Made by a program: the position numbers and the translations under genes. Below the pieces are notes generated by a model that was given only the letters and a program-made list of their open reading frames with translations, was not told the origin of the DNA and did not search any database. This document shows, piece by piece, positions 34,519 through 46,815 of a stretch of DNA of 64,000 bases. Where the stretch lies: positions 268,888,070 through 268,952,069 of the forward strand of contig NC_134397.1 of NCBI RefSeq assembly GCF_050003625.1. Reading direction: 5' to 3'. The number at the start of each line of letters is the position of its first letter. Within the stretch, counting starts at the first letter, position 1. The stretch is from Haematobia irritans. Lineage: Eukaryota; Arthropoda; Insecta; Diptera; Muscidae.

Positions 34519-34833
34519 GATATGTCCCGACAAATGTATTTATTTCGAGGAAGGCACATCTTTGTCTCGGAATTAGTACCAAAATCCTTAGGCGTAGGTC
34601 AAAATCTTTGAATCCAAGTAAACTTTTTTAAATGTATTTTTAAGTGGTTTTTAGTCAAGGTACAAAAATTCATCGAGTTTCAGAATCGAATTGTAGATAA
34701 ATTGAAGCCAAGTTGACCCCAGTATAAAATAGTTTTTTCTATGAGATGATAACGATTTTAGGGTCAAATAACTTAACTCTAAGGACAAAACGAGAATCAA
34801 TTTAAATATGCTTAGGACAATATTTTTTCAGTG
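34519..34833. repeat. MITE family E2 right part
   Basis: Contains CTCGGAATTAGTACC and ends TTTTTTCAGTG followed by TA. Confidence 0.5.
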
Positions 34834-35853
34834 TAATCTAGAAAGCAATTCTGTGTTGTGTTATTTTCATGATCGTATTCAAGGGTACAGACGCGCTTTC
34901 GGCTCTATTTACTTGTAATTAAAATTTATTCTTCCATAATTTTTGCTCGAATTAATTCAAAAATTACTGTTTTAATTTTTTTTGTCCTTAACAAATAAAA
35001 ATTATTTAAATTAAATCTCTACATTTCCAATTTGATATTTTCATAAAGCAGTGGCGGAAAATGAACATAATCTTAGATATATAATTAATTTAAATTTCCC
35101 GCTAAAGTCTTAATGCAGGCCGGATGTCTCCGTCATTGACCCAAATAGCGAAAGAAAAAAATATTTAAATAAAAATAATCCTTTCATTTAGTACCCAAGT
35201 AAACCTTTATCTATGGCCAAGGATGTATAACAAAATTTCCATTTAGATTATTATATGAAATTTTGCTTATTACTGTTATGCGGCGGCAATTAAACTCTAC
35301 CTAAATAAACTTTAATGCTTTTAACAATTTTTTCCAATTTTCATTTAGTCCATAATATGAAGTTTTTTTTTGTTTTGTTTACATCCCTTTACTATGTCCT
35401 TTCGGTTGGGAAGAGAATGCGGGGGTTGGGGTATGGATTTAGTTTTCATCCTTAACTTGGGGACAGGACAGAGAATTCAAGCCACACAAAAATTGCAAAG
35501 TTTAAATGTTGTTGAGTAAATATGATTACCCGTTGTCAATGTAATTATCTCTATTTGAGCACTAGCCCCTATTTCGACCTAAAAAATAAACAACCCTTTC
35601 CAGGCTTCTTGCATTTTTTTTTTGTATGTAAGCCACTACATAAACTATGTTTTTTTGTGGCGAATGGTTTTTAGTTGTCTTTTTAATGGCTAGGATTTTT
35701 CCTAGTCTCGTTTTTGTGTACAAATATTTCTGGAGTTTTTCTCCTTTAGTTTCGTTTTTGAGTAGGGTTGAGTGTTTATTTTTTTGTGTATTTGTGGAAA
35801 AACACATTTGGTTATTATTGACATAACAAAAGTGCAATAAAAAAATGTAAAAC

Positions 35854-36007
35854 GTGTTCAGCACAACATGCGGAAATTTAATTAAGGCAAATGTTTTTGC
35901 CACCGATGGAGGCAATGAAACCAAACGGAAAAGAAAAACCTATAAGGAGGGCAGAGTCGCAGATCATATACCCTCCAACATTGCCCACAGGCGTGCCAGA
36001 CTTATTG
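35854..36007 (+). other. Candidate exon, unrecognised
   Basis: Open from 35854, with a basic stretch (ETKRKRKTYKEGRVADH), and followed at 36008 by a good donor (TTATTG|GTAAGC). No family recognised and no partner exon identified. The rest of 34834-36139 shows nothing certain. Confidence 0.25.
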
Positions 36008-36139
36008 GTAAGCGTGACCATTTGAGCATATTCCAAGCTAAATTTAAAATTCAATTGCTTTTGTATTAAAGGCAACATTTTAATTTAGGATTCTTTTGTA
36101 GTTATTAATTTAGCAGTTTTAGCGTTTTGCGTCGTTCAA

Positions 36140-36252
36140 TAAACTTTTTGGTATTCGGTCGTAACAGGAATCGAACCCACGACCTTCTGTATGCAAGGCG
36201 GGCATGCTAACCATTGCACCACGGTGGCTCCCGTGGTGCAATGGTTAGCTAT
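36140..36252. repeat. Head-to-head SINE-1 fragments
   Basis: A - strand SINE-1 head (about 36145-36230) runs directly into a + strand start of the same head (GTGGTGCAATGGTTAGC to 36250), forming a palindrome around 36228. Confidence 0.8.
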
Positions 36253-36315
36253 CCGAACGATAAGCCTGTGTCCAACTTTTCGAAACATATTCGAGTTATT
36301 GACCACACTACACAT

Positions 36316-36515
36316 ACATTTTTTTCTGATTCAATCATGAAATTAATTGATTCAATTAATTTTTTAATTGAAATGTCTTCAATCACAGAAATGATAGTAT
36401 CAATTAAAAAATTAATGGGATCATTTAATTTCGTAATTGAATCCGAAAAAAATTATGTGACTAATTATTGTTTCAATTAAAAAATATGTTGAATTAATTA
36501 AATTTTTAATTGAAT
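36316..36515. mobile_element. MITE family G copy
   Basis: Shares AATTAATTTTTTAATTGAAA and TGATAGTATCAATTAAAAAA with the copies at 32038 and 59328. Confidence 0.6.
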
Positions 36516-36729
36516 CGTTATTGTTGTTTTTGATCTCAGCTTAAAGCCATGCATTAACTAAACTACAAGTGTAGCTTAACCAACAGAGGAAATGTATGCT
36601 TGTCAAATTTATTTGGGCAAAGCCCTATAGACTGCAAGACAAGCATACTTTTCCTCTGTTGGTTAAGCTACACTTGTAGTTTAGTCAATGCATAGCTTTA
36701 AGCTGAGATCAAAAACAACAATAACGATT
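36513..36729. mobile_element. Foldback element, family K, long form
   Basis: Arms of about 90 bp: AATCGTTATTGTTGTTTTTG at the left is mirrored by CAAAAACAACAATAACGATT at the right. Each arm contains GATCTCAGCTTAAAGC and CTACACTTGTAG-type blocks. A half copy is at 37143-37262. Confidence 0.85.
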
Positions 36730-36870
36730 GAAGAGAAGCCAACAGTAACAAACAAAACGAATGAAGATAGAGGAAGCACGCTCAAAAACAAACCCAGCCA
36801 AATACATTCAAATCGATGATTTGAGTTTGACAAATGAAAAGAGATATGCTGGCAAATTTGTTTAGGCAGT

Positions 36871-36962
36871 TAGGTCGAAAACCTTAGTTGTTAGTACCTT
36901 CATTTTTTTGTATTTATTTTCATAATTTATTATGATTTTAAATAAACTAATAATAATAATAA
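36871..36962 (+). mobile_element. Mini-retroposon copy with target duplication
   Basis: Flanked by TTGTTTAGGCAGT at 36858-36870 and 36963-36975. It starts TAGGTCGAAAACC and ends with (TAA)n. Same sequence as 13328-13415, in a different site. Confidence 0.7.
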
Positions 36963-37142
36963 TTGTTTAGGCAGTAGTCGACTATGAAACCCTTTTTCGG
37001 GAGGTTCAAGTGTAGTTCACTTTGGGTTGAGTGAATCACCCGAATTTATTCTGATAATTGGTTGATAGTTTTGCTGCAAGTAGAGGATGCTGATGAGGAA
37101 TGTGGTAATTCCGAAACAGCTGTACATCCAACCATCTTGCAG

Positions 37143-37262
37143 TCTATAGGGCTTTGCCCAAATAAATTTGACAAGCATACATTTCCTCTGTTGGTTAAGC
37201 TACACTTGTAGTTTAGTTAATGCATGGCTTTAAGCTGAGATCAAAAACAACAATAACGATTG
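37143..37262 (+). repeat. Family K half copy
   Basis: One arm plus the GGGCTTTGCCCAAATAAATT centre, as in 36590-36729, followed by the same GATTGAAGAGAAGCCAAC flank. A local duplication of the downstream side of the long K element. Confidence 0.7.
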
Positions 37263-37289
37263 AAGAGAAGCCAACAATAACAAACAAAA

Positions 37290-37487
37290 CGAATGAAATA
37301 AAATTTTGACAAAATTTTCTATAGAAATAAAGTTTTAGCAAAATTTTGTATAGAAATGAAATTTTAGCAAAATATTCTAGAGAAATAAAATTATAACAAA
37401 CTTTTCTATAGAAATAAAATTATGACACAATTTTTGATGGAAATAAAATTTTGACAAAAATTTCTATAGAAATAAAATTTTGGTAGA
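37290..37487 (+). repeat. 30-bp AT-rich minisatellite
   Basis: Six or seven units of AAATAAAATTTTGACAAAAT / TTTCTATAG, directly upstream of type A monomers. Confidence 0.75.
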
Positions 37488-37669
37488 TTATTTTTGGCTC
37501 GAGTGGCAACCGTGATTATGAACCGATATGGACCAATTTTTGTGTGATTGGAGATCGGCTATATATAACTATAGATCGATATGGACCAATTTTGGTATGT
37601 TTGTTAGCGGCCATATACTAACACCACGTTCCAAATTTGAACCGGATCGGATGAATTTTGCTCCTCCAA

Positions 37670-38974
37670 CACTGGTAGAAAAATGGTTCGTACTATTAAC
37701 GAACGGGCTTCGTTGATTACTTTTCGTTAATATTACGAAATTTTTCGTTATAAGAACGAAAGTCATCGTTAATACAACGAAATCAATCGTTAAAAGACAA
37801 TTTTGTGTTTTGGTTTTTCGTTATATTAATGAAACACTTTTCGTTAATATTACGAATAGTGACTTTGTAATTTTTTCAAGAATTAGAATAAAAAAATTTT
37901 CCAAGATGAAATTATTATAATCATTTGCACATAGAGAGTAACTTTTGGAAACTTTTAGCCCTTAAAACAGTCGTTTTATATACTTCGAAACTGGAATTGG
38001 AAATTTCATTTATAAAACGAAAGCGATCGTTAATATAATGATATGGATAGTTAAAAAATAAATTTTAAATTGTTATATTTCGTCATATTAATGAAATATG
38101 TTCATTAATAATACGAATGGGAGTTTGAGTATTTCTGCATCTCCGTACTCTCTCTCTAAAACGTCTCTCCATACTCTCTCTAATACGTCTGTAGCGTCTA
38201 TGTAATTTGTACATACACATCTAAGCATGGCAATAAGCACATGTTTGCGCGTGCGTTTTGAAAAACAAACGGTAAAAAGTTCAACTGAAAACTTGTCTGA
38301 TGGGCAAACCTTAACAACATTTACGTTCTTTTCGCTGAAGAGTGCACAGGCTCATTACAATTTCGTTGTGTATAATAAATATAGATGGTGGGTGAGTTGG
38401 TGTTTTTTGTATATTCGCAAGAAATTTAGTGTAAATTTTTAATCTTTAGTGAAAATGCCACGGGGAAGTGAACTTTCAGATGAAGAAGGCGGAACAATTA
38501 CCATAATGAACCTTGGTTGCAAAAATAAATTGGATAAATGGACACGACGATACGATTATCATTTTTTGGTCTTAGAAACTAGAGGCTTTTTTTCTTAAGT
38601 GAAAGTCACACTATATGATTATTAAATTATTTAATTTATAAATTAATATTATTTCCTACTATACGAGTATATAAATCCTATTTCAAAGATCTTAACAAAA
38701 AATAATACACTATAGTGTATTATATAAGCTGCATCCATACAAAGAATAAATTTCATTCATACAACGAATAATATTCGCTAATACAACGAAAAGGCTACGT
38801 AACAGCAACGTAATTATTCGTTAATACTACGAAATGTACTCCATAAAGGGTTTCGTAAATATAACGTAAAATTACGTTGTTATAACGAAATGCTACGTTG
38901 GCTGACTTTTAATGAAGAATTTCGTTAATACAACGTAGAAATTCATCGTATTAACGAAACTTTTTCTACCAGTG
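37670..38974 (+). mobile_element. Tc1-like element with CACTGGTAGAAAAA ends
   Basis: Ends CACTGGTAGAAAAATGG and TTTTTCTACCAGTG. The subterminal parts are full of CGTTAAT/ACGAAA repeats in inverted orientation. The target duplication looks like AA rather than TA. It carries a short transposase-like frame. Confidence 0.8.
38455..38598 (+). pseudogene. Tc1-like transposase N-terminal remnant
   Basis: 47 codons starting MPRGSELSDEE, then IMNLGCKNK, close to the start of Tc1-family helix-turn-helix domains (MPRG-x-LS/TEEERG..I). After about 25 residues the likeness fades, and a stop follows. The catalytic domain is absent. Central in the element at 37670. Confidence 0.5.
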
Positions 38975-39734
38975 AAGAGGCTCCGGAGGTCAAATCTGGG
39001 GATCGGTTTATATGGGAGCTATATATAATTGTGAACCGATGTGGACCAATTTTTGCATGGATATACTAACACCTCGTTCCACATTTGAACCGGATCGGAT
39101 GAATTTTGCCCCTCCAAGAGGCTCCGGAAATCAAATCAGGGGATCGGTTTATATGGAGGCTATATATAATTATGAACCGATGTGGATCAATTTTTGCATG
39201 GTTGTTAGAGACCATAACCAACACCATGTACCAAATTTCAGCAAGATCGGATGAAATTTGCTTCTCTTTGAGGCTCCGCAAGGCAAATCTGGGGATCGCT
39301 TTATATGGGAGCTATATATAATTATAGACCGATGTGGATCAATTTTTGCGTGGTTGTTAGAGACTAAATACCAATACTATGTACCAAATTTCAGCAAGAT
39401 CGGATGAAATTTGCTTCTCTTTGAGGCTACGCAAGCCAAATCTCGGGATCTGTTTATATGAGGGCTATATATAATTATGGACCGATGTGGACCAATTTTT
39501 GCATGGTTGTTAGAGACCATATACCAACACCATGTACTCGGATGAATGAAATATGCTTTTCTTAGAGGCTAAGCAAGCCAAATCTGAGGGTCCGTTTATA
39601 TGGGGGCTATACGTAAAAGTGGACCGATATGGCCCATTTGCAATACCATCCGACCTACATCAATAACAACTACTTGTGCCAAGTTTCAAGTCGATTGTTT
39701 GTTTCGTTCGGAAGTTAGCGTGATTTCAACAGAT

Positions 39735-40034
39735 TCAATTATGACCAGATCGGGGATAAATATATATGGTAGCTTTTTCTAAATCTGAACTGATTTTTTC
39801 TAAAATCAATAGTGTTTGTCTCTGTCTCTCAAAAAGACCCTATGGCAAATTTGAGAACGATCGGTCTTAAACTGTGACCTGTGCTTTGCACACAAAAATA
39901 CATGAACAGACGGACGGACAGACAGACGGACATCGCTAAATCGACTCAGTATACTAAACGATGGATCTCAGACCTTTCCTTCTTGGCGTTACATACAAAT
40001 ACACAAACATACCACAGTAGTGGTGAAGGGTATA
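39735..40034 (+). mobile_element. 153-bp-monomer element, type B2, 3' end only
   Basis: AATTATGACCAGATCGGGG, one monomer start, GACGGACGGACAGACAGACG, and a shortened end hairpin (ACCACAGTAGTGGTGAAGGG TATAA). Joined to type A at its left. Confidence 0.75.
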
Positions 40035-42499
40035 AATATGGGAAATATTTAAACCTACTCCCAGAAAAAAGATAACGAAATTTTTTTACAGCCAATTAAA
40101 TTTTATTTAAGTTCATGAAAATTAATTGTTTTTATTTAAATTTTGCCAAACGTGAGAACCTTTAACTTATTTTAATTAGTTTTTGGTTGATTTAATGACG
40201 TGAAATAAAAATTAGAAAAAAAGTTGTATGAAGTACACAATTTAATTAAATATGAAAACAGTTCATATTTTCTTAACCCTTATACTACTTTGGGGTCATT
40301 TGATGACCCAAATCGTATTTTTCAACACCGCATATCTTGCTGTTCGAATATAATTAACAATTTCTATCACTTAGTGCATTAATTGGTAACATATGCTGAA
40401 TTCATGCTGAGTAGTAAGAACTTTTAATTATAATCCAAAAGTAAGAAATTCGGTGATGAAAAATACGACCTAATACCCAACGTTAAAGTGGGTGAAGTTT
40501 GCTGAAACTGCACAGAAAAAAAATTGTCTCGTAAATTTAAGAAGATTTTTACAATAATTTATTACAAAAATTTTCCAGAATTTTAGTTCATTTTTCGTAT
40601 CTTTAACGAAAATTAACTACTCGAAAGGAAATTTTACAAATTTTAAGTAGCAATCGTTTAGTTCATAGCCTACAAAATACGATGGAAATTTCCTTAAAAA
40701 TTTTCTTAACTGGTAGATAAAAATTCTTTCGTCATACTATAAAACTACTTATGAAATGTAAAATACTTTCTAAATAATAAGTGTTATTTACTATAAAGAG
40801 TTTTTGTATGAGAAAATATTTTTTTGCGAAAATTGAACTTGAAAGCGGATAGCAATTTCTTACTGGCAACTCCTATAGTTAATAATAGTTGGTACAACAT
40901 TTCTCAATGAAATATTTTTAGTTCACATGTAATTAAATTTATAGACATTTTCGTAAAAATGGGTAGATATCATTTCATGAAGTTTTTGCTAATTTTAAGT
41001 TAAACGTATTATCGTTCTTATACTGATATGCATTTAAGAGTATTGTTTTTAGAGTAAATTGTGGACAGATGCGATGAACTAATGCATAGTACAGAGATCT
41101 TTCTCGTCAAAGTGGAATATGTTTAATGTAAAGATGATGTTACTTAAAAATTTTTTGAGAGTGAGAGCATGCAATGCAATAATGAGAAATGGTAGCGAGT
41201 GATGGGGATGTTGTGTATATCTGAGCGTGGGGTTGTTTTTATTTTTGTTCATTCAGTGGTTTGTGTGTGTGTGTGTGTGTGTTTTTTTTATTCGCGAATG
41301 GTTTATTTGTCTGGATGAGGTGTTGTTTTCAATGAAGGCACATGTGTTTTTTTTTGTTGTAGAAATGTTTTGGTTTTGCTTGGTTTTGTTTGGCATGCTT
41401 CAGCCCAGCAAAAACTCTCATTACCCGGTAATCTTGTAGGTAAGCCTATTTAAAAGTTAATAACCACTTATTATTTGGCATCGCTTCGGATTACATTTAC
41501 ATACGCATGTCCTAGGAGGAAAGTACTTCTCCCCAGGCATACTTTCGGCCATAAAATAAGTAGTGCATTTAAAGCATATAATCACCTAATATGTAATGAC
41601 TTATTCGTAGATACACCAAAGCTAGCAAAATAGCCACTTATTGTCTCAGGAAACCAAATCTCGAAAATATTGATTTCTATCGCCGATTACAATGGATCAA
41701 AGTATAACGAGTGGTGCTGTAATAGGAGAACTACTTGAATAGAAATAGAATATTTATAAATAAACAAAAAATCTAATAAATAATCTAAATAAGATTACAC
41801 TCAAATTAATGTCGCACTTAAAATAGGAAAAAATGTAGGTTGTTTAAGGGAGTTGGATTCGTGAATTACGTTATAATATATCCAATAGCCAGTTCACATA
41901 AGGTTCGAAATCTACAAAAAGTGGATTTTAAGTCTCTATTTTATACGGCAAATGGCATTTGAAATTTAGTTTAAGCGCATTTTGGAAGTGTAATGTCAAT
42001 GAGGTATAAGAAAGCATTTATTTAAAACATAATATGATAATGTCATTAAACATTATGTTGAAATTATTATGAAATATTTGTGATAAAAAATTCTTAACGG
42101 AAAAATTTTCAGAATTACCGTTACATTACATATTCTTTTTGATTTTTTATGTAAGTGCTCGATTATGTGAATAATTATATTAACTACAACTGCCTAAAAA
42201 TTTTAGAATAACAATTCGAAAATTACCGAGAAGTATTTATTTTTGTCATTACAAGTTAGTCATTATAACTCGCCGCAATGTAATGCAACGTGTAATGACA
42301 GCTTTACTCCTGGTAATGTCAATTGTAATGAGATGTGGTTACCTAGTTTTTACTGGGAGTTGTATAGTTGGCGTTGGCTTGGGCTGTTGCACCTTTTTAG
42401 CAAGTATGTAACAAGGGAATATAAAGGTATGGAATATTTTGGTTTTTTTTATATATTGGTGTTTGTTTACTAAACTTTTAAATGAAAGTTATTAATATT
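40035..42499. other. Non-coding stretch with possible old MITE ends
   Basis: Contains a GGGGTCATTTGATGACCC palindrome (40293-40310), a (GT)n run at about 41261-41282, and a pair of similar ends CCCAGCAAAAACT (about 41403) and AGTTTTTACTGGG (about 42357) without a clear target duplication. No gene supported. Confidence 0.4.
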
Positions 42500-42501
42500 T
42501 T

Positions 42502-43301
42502 AGCGATGAGGTGTACAATGGCGAAGTGATGATCGGTAGCTTAGAAACAAGTTATTAAGTATGTTCAATATTTAGGGAAAAAATACTTTCCATTATATTG
42601 AAATTGTTTTATCTAATTTAATTTTTATTATTCAATGTAAAAAATAAATATTCAATTTCAGAGTAACTCCAGATGAATTTGGAAAATTGTTTGTTACACC
42701 TTACCGTATAGTTTAATCATAAATAGGTAAGTGTTCGTTTTTCAATGTGGTTTTCTTTTAAAAAATAATATTATTTATGTATATTATTATTTGCTAATTA
42801 TTATTATTATTTTTTTTTAACCAGTTTCATGTTTTTCTTTAATTTAAGAGCAACCCAGATGGATTCGGGCAAATTTTTATATTTCTCCTCAGCGTATAAT
42901 TTAATAGAGAAGTGGTAAGTTTTCTTTTAAAAATTGGCTTTCTTTTCACTAGAATATTTACGTTTGTATGACCTTTTTATTATCAAAATTACAGGGTTTT
43001 AATACCTTATTTTAGTATTACTTTAATCGAATATTTTTGGAAACCAATTTAATATTTTTAATGTAAAAAACAAATATTTAATTTCAGAATAATAATTTGG
43101 AAACATTTTTATGAATTGGTAAGCTTTCTTTAACATTCTTTTAACCAAAATATTTACTTTTTTATGCATATTATTTCTTTAATTAGATTTTTCGGAAACC
43201 AATTTAATGTTAAAAAATAAATATTTAATTTCCGAGTAACCCCAAATGAATTTCAATAACTTTTTAACCTCAGCGTACAATGTAATAGAGAATTGGTAAG
43301 T
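42502..43301 (+). repeat. Degenerate tandem array of splice-site-bounded units
   Basis: Four units, each a 31-66-bp core preceded by an AT-rich tract ending in CAG or AAG (CCG in the last) and followed by GTAAGT or GTAAGC: cores 42662-42726, 42849-42914, 43088-43118, 43235-43295. The cores share AGTAACCCCAGATGAATTTGG and CTCAGCGTATAATTTAATAG. The linkers share AAACCAATTTAAT and AAAAATAAATATTTAATTTC. Confidence 0.6.
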
Positions 43302-43440
43302 TTTATATTATTAACAAGAATATTTATTGTATTTTTGTCCTTCACATCGATAACAACACAATTTTATGAGTTAATATATTACTTAATTCATTATTTCTCT
43401 AATTGTTTCAGGTACAAACTTTATGAGGTACGTTTATCTA

Positions 43441-44096
43441 CACTGAAAAAAAAGCATACTCGGTTCCAAAGATTTTGTCTTTACTTTAAAAAATTTGGTA
43501 TTGATTCCGAGCAAAAGAAGCGGAGAATACAAGTAAGGATACTTTTAAGACACAATTTTCTTTTAAATTTAGGTTTTGTGTACTTGCTTCTGGGAAGCAA
43601 ATTTTAATTTTTCGCTTTCTCAGCTTTTTTTCTTCATATGCTATCAAAGTCCTTTAAAAACGAGTTAACGGCAACTTTATTTTCCAAATTAGGACTCGAC
43701 TTCCAGTAGAAATTATGCTATGTTTGAAGTAAAAAACTTCTTTAAAATAAAGTTTTGAAAAACATGTCCTATATTTGACCGATTTTTTGCTTTGTAGTCA
43801 AGATGCAAAAAGACAACAAATTTAAAGACAATTTCATTAAATTTAAAGAATTTTTCTGAATTATTAAAGTCAAGTTGACCTTAGCCTGTACATTTTTTCT
43901 TTCATGTTAAGATACCCATTTTTAAGTCAAATCACTTAATTATAAGGACAATACGACTTCATTGAAAAGTTTATCGACTTTTGGACAAGGAAAATAACTT
44001 TATTTTAGAGAAATGCGTCTTCTATGCTAAGCAAAATTTGTATTCGTATTTTAAAGACATGAATTCTTTGACCTCACGACAATATTTTTTTCAGTG
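43441..44096 (+). mobile_element. MITE family E, complete
   Basis: TA|CACTGAAAAAAAAGCATAC at the left, ATTTTTTTCAGTG|TA at the right, 656 bp. Reverse-orientation relative of 18712-19365. The 104-codon frame spanning its left half has no merit. Confidence 0.9.
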
Positions 44097-44739
44097 TAAG
44101 AAAAGTTGAATTATATTTTATTACATGTTCATTTTTAACAATGTTCATTATTCCTTCCATTTTTTTCAGCAAGATATGTGAAAAATATACTTACGATGAA
44201 TAAAAAACTAATGAAAAATGTCCAAAAAGCGAGTTAAAATAAACTACTTTCTTGTTCCACGTGGTCATAATTTTTATTCACAAAAACATTGTATTAAGAA
44301 CTTTCATAATAAGTTTTTATAATAAAGTACTTTTGCTTAAAGAAAGTTTAATTTTATTGTATGAAAATTTTCATAACAGTAAAACGGTTTGTTGTTCCTT
44401 TAATTATTTAATTTCTCTGTACTGTGGAATGATTGATTTAAAAATAGTTTAGTCGTCGACATTTTAAAGAGACTGTTCACCAATTTTTATTATCGGGTTT
44501 CCCAAAAAATAAGCATTACTTGCTTTTTAACTTGGTAGGGGTATATAAATCCTATGGTGTTGTAAAAATGAACTAAAATACAATGTTATAGATTACTAAA
44601 ATTTAAGAGAATTATAAACTAGACAAGTTGAAAAAAATCTTAAGGGCTAAATCATGGTCAATATTACTACAGTTTAGTTCATTTTGCAATGGAAAATGGT
44701 TCACTGTTTTTTCAGTGTGGGTACAAAAGTTTCTGAAAC

Positions 44740-45065
44740 GAGTAAATTTTGCTTAACATGTGTCTGTATAGAACTTTATATAGAGCTAAATAACAATTTT
44801 TAATTCAATTTTTTCTTCTAAAATATGAAATTTTCTTAAAAAAACAAAAAAAAAACAGAAAAAAATAATTTTAATAAATTTTCTTAAATTTGTGAAAAAT
44901 TATGATTTTAGTTAAATTTATATAGAGCTAAATAACAATTTTTTTTATATAGAGCTAAATAACAATTTTTAATTCCATTTTTTCTTCTAAAATATGAAAT
45001 TTTCTTAAAAAAAAACAGAAAAAAATAATTTTAATAAATTTTCTTAAATTTGAGAAAAATTATGA
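44740..45065 (+). repeat. Tandem repeat with TATAGAGCTAAATAACAATT units
   Basis: About two and a half units of roughly 150 bp containing TATAGAGCTAAATAAC, TTCTTCTAAAATATGAAATT and ATTTTAATAAATTTTCTTAA. The Penelope-like element is inserted in the last unit. Positions 44097-44739 show no gene. Confidence 0.7.
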
Positions 45066-46489
45066 AGAAGGAAACCCACTGCGACCAATATGTTCTTCAA
45101 TCAATTCTCCATCCAGTGGTCTCTGCAAATACATTACGACGGTGTTATCGAAGTTAACAGAGAACTCAAAATATAATGTTAAAAACTCTACAGATTTCAG
45201 AGAAAAAAATCAAGGGAACTGTGATAGATGAAGACGAAGTGATGATATCATTAGACGTGGTTTCTTTATTTCCTAGTATACCAGTAGATACTGCAATAAA
45301 AATTATAGAAAGCAAATGGACACATCTTCAAAATTATACACACATGATGAAGGGCCTTTTCCTGAAAATACTCACTTTTTGCATAAAGGACAACCGTTAT
45401 TTTCAATACAAAAATAACATTTACGTGCAAAAGAAGGGTTTGCCCATGGGATCTGCAGCGTCACCAATAGTAGCCGATATAGTGATGGAAGAGCTATTGG
45501 ATAAATGTCTCGCAAACTGTGATATTAGACCTAAGATCTTGACTAAATATGTGGACGACCTCTTTGGAATAATTAAAACTAGTGCAATAGATAAAATCTT
45601 GACGAAATTCAATAGTTTTGACGCAAATATTAAGTTTACAATAGAAAAAGAAGAAAACGGCTCCCTACCGTATTTGGATATGCGGCTATCTAGAGACAAG
45701 AATAACATACTAATTGACTGGTACCAGAAACCTACATCTTCGGGAAGATTACTGAATTATTATTCCAAACATCCGAAACGAATTATCAAAAATACTGCAC
45801 ATAACTTCATCGAAAGGGTCATAAACACGAGCGATAAACGGTTCCATAAACAAAACAAACAGAAAATAATCAGAATATTACAAGACAACAGCTTCCCACA
45901 AAATACAATAAATCAACTACTAAAGAGAAGAATACAGACATTTCCAAAAGACAAAGAACCACGAATTTACAAATCGGTCATTTACGTACCTAAACTTTCG
46001 GAAAGATTTGAAAATTCAGAATGTATAGATAAATCAAAATATAAAATTGCCCACAAGACTTCAAATACACTTCAATCTCTATTTACGAACACCAAATCAA
46101 AAGTTGGCAAACTGGACAAATCAAATGTAATTTACAAAATAGAATGCAACGGCGATGGCCTAACACAATGTCCAAAAATGTATATTGGAACCACAAAGAA
46201 CAAACTAAAATCTAGATTAGCAGGACACAAATCAGATATAAAATTAAGAAACAGAAATACAAACCAAAAAACGGCATTAGCAGAACACTGTGCAAGAGAA
46301 AAGCATGAGCCAGACTTAGAAGGAGTGAGAGTGATAGATAACGAGATAAATTACAATAAGAGACTTACATTAGAAACATTACACATCATCAACACAACAA
46401 CAACAAACCGTATGAACCACAAAGCAGACATAGAGGGATGTGCAAGCAACTATCGCTTGTTGGTTCAACGAATGAACAAAGTCCAATAA
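45066..46489 (+). pseudogene. Penelope-like polyprotein: reverse transcriptase plus GIY-YIG endonuclease
   Basis: Penelope elements join a telomerase-like reverse transcriptase to a GIY-YIG endonuclease. The main frame (45176-46489, 437 codons) shows RT motifs in order: SLDVVSLFPSIP near residue 25, GLPMGSAASPIVADI near 87, TKYVDDLFGI near 124 (catalytic DD), LPYLDMRLS near 163. The endonuclease follows: VIYKIEC near 320, YIGTTKNKLKSRLAGH near 338, ALAEHC near 373, and E in LTLETLH near 406. Upstream, 45070-45200 encodes GNPLRPICSSINSPSSGL, the preceding RT segment, in another frame. One surplus A in the run 45203-45209 accounts for the break. The N-terminal third is missing by 5' truncation. 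Apart from the slip the domains look intact, suggesting a fairly young copy. Confidence 0.88.
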
Positions 46490-46762
46490 CGCATAGAAGA
46501 CGTCAGTGACAAAACAAACGGAGACCGAACAGGTTGATTAATAAACTTTAAGTTTTGTTTGTGCTTTTTGTACTATTGTTAATGTAAGTGAAAAAAGAGA
46601 ATTCAATGTAAAAGAATGTAAACATGCTTGGCTTATTACGTATTTGTTTTATGTTATTTTGATAGGTTGTCTTGAAAATGCCTTACATATTAAGGCGAAA
46701 TATCGACAAATAAATAAATAAATAAAAACATAAAGACCTCGAGCTTGACTAATCATCTCATT
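45066..46762 (+). mobile_element. Penelope-like retroelement, 5' truncated
   Basis: Flanked by AATTATGA at 45058-45065 and 46763-46770. The host repeat reads through the site (AAAATTATGATTTTAGTT), as the intact unit at about 44897 shows. The 3' end carries (AAATA)n-like repeats, then a short tail. Confidence 0.85.
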
Positions 46763-46815
46763 AATTATGATTTTAGTTAAATTTTTCTAATACAACCCTA
46801 CATTTTCTTTCATGG

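Larger units (their letters stand above)
37488..39734 (+). mobile_element. 153-bp-monomer element, type A, interrupted
   Basis: Type A monomers before and after the Tc1-like insert at 37670-38974. The reading CTCCTCCAA|insert|AAGAGGCTCC restores the monomer consensus. At about 39734, within the 3' region after GTGATTTCAACAGA, it switches abruptly to type B2. Confidence 0.8.

Noticed and set aside
40509..44717. Possible 4.2-kb element with CACAGAAAAAAAA..TTTTTTCAGTG ends and TG flanks
   Set aside because: Ends are A/T-rich and match several families by chance; the internal content does not support one element.
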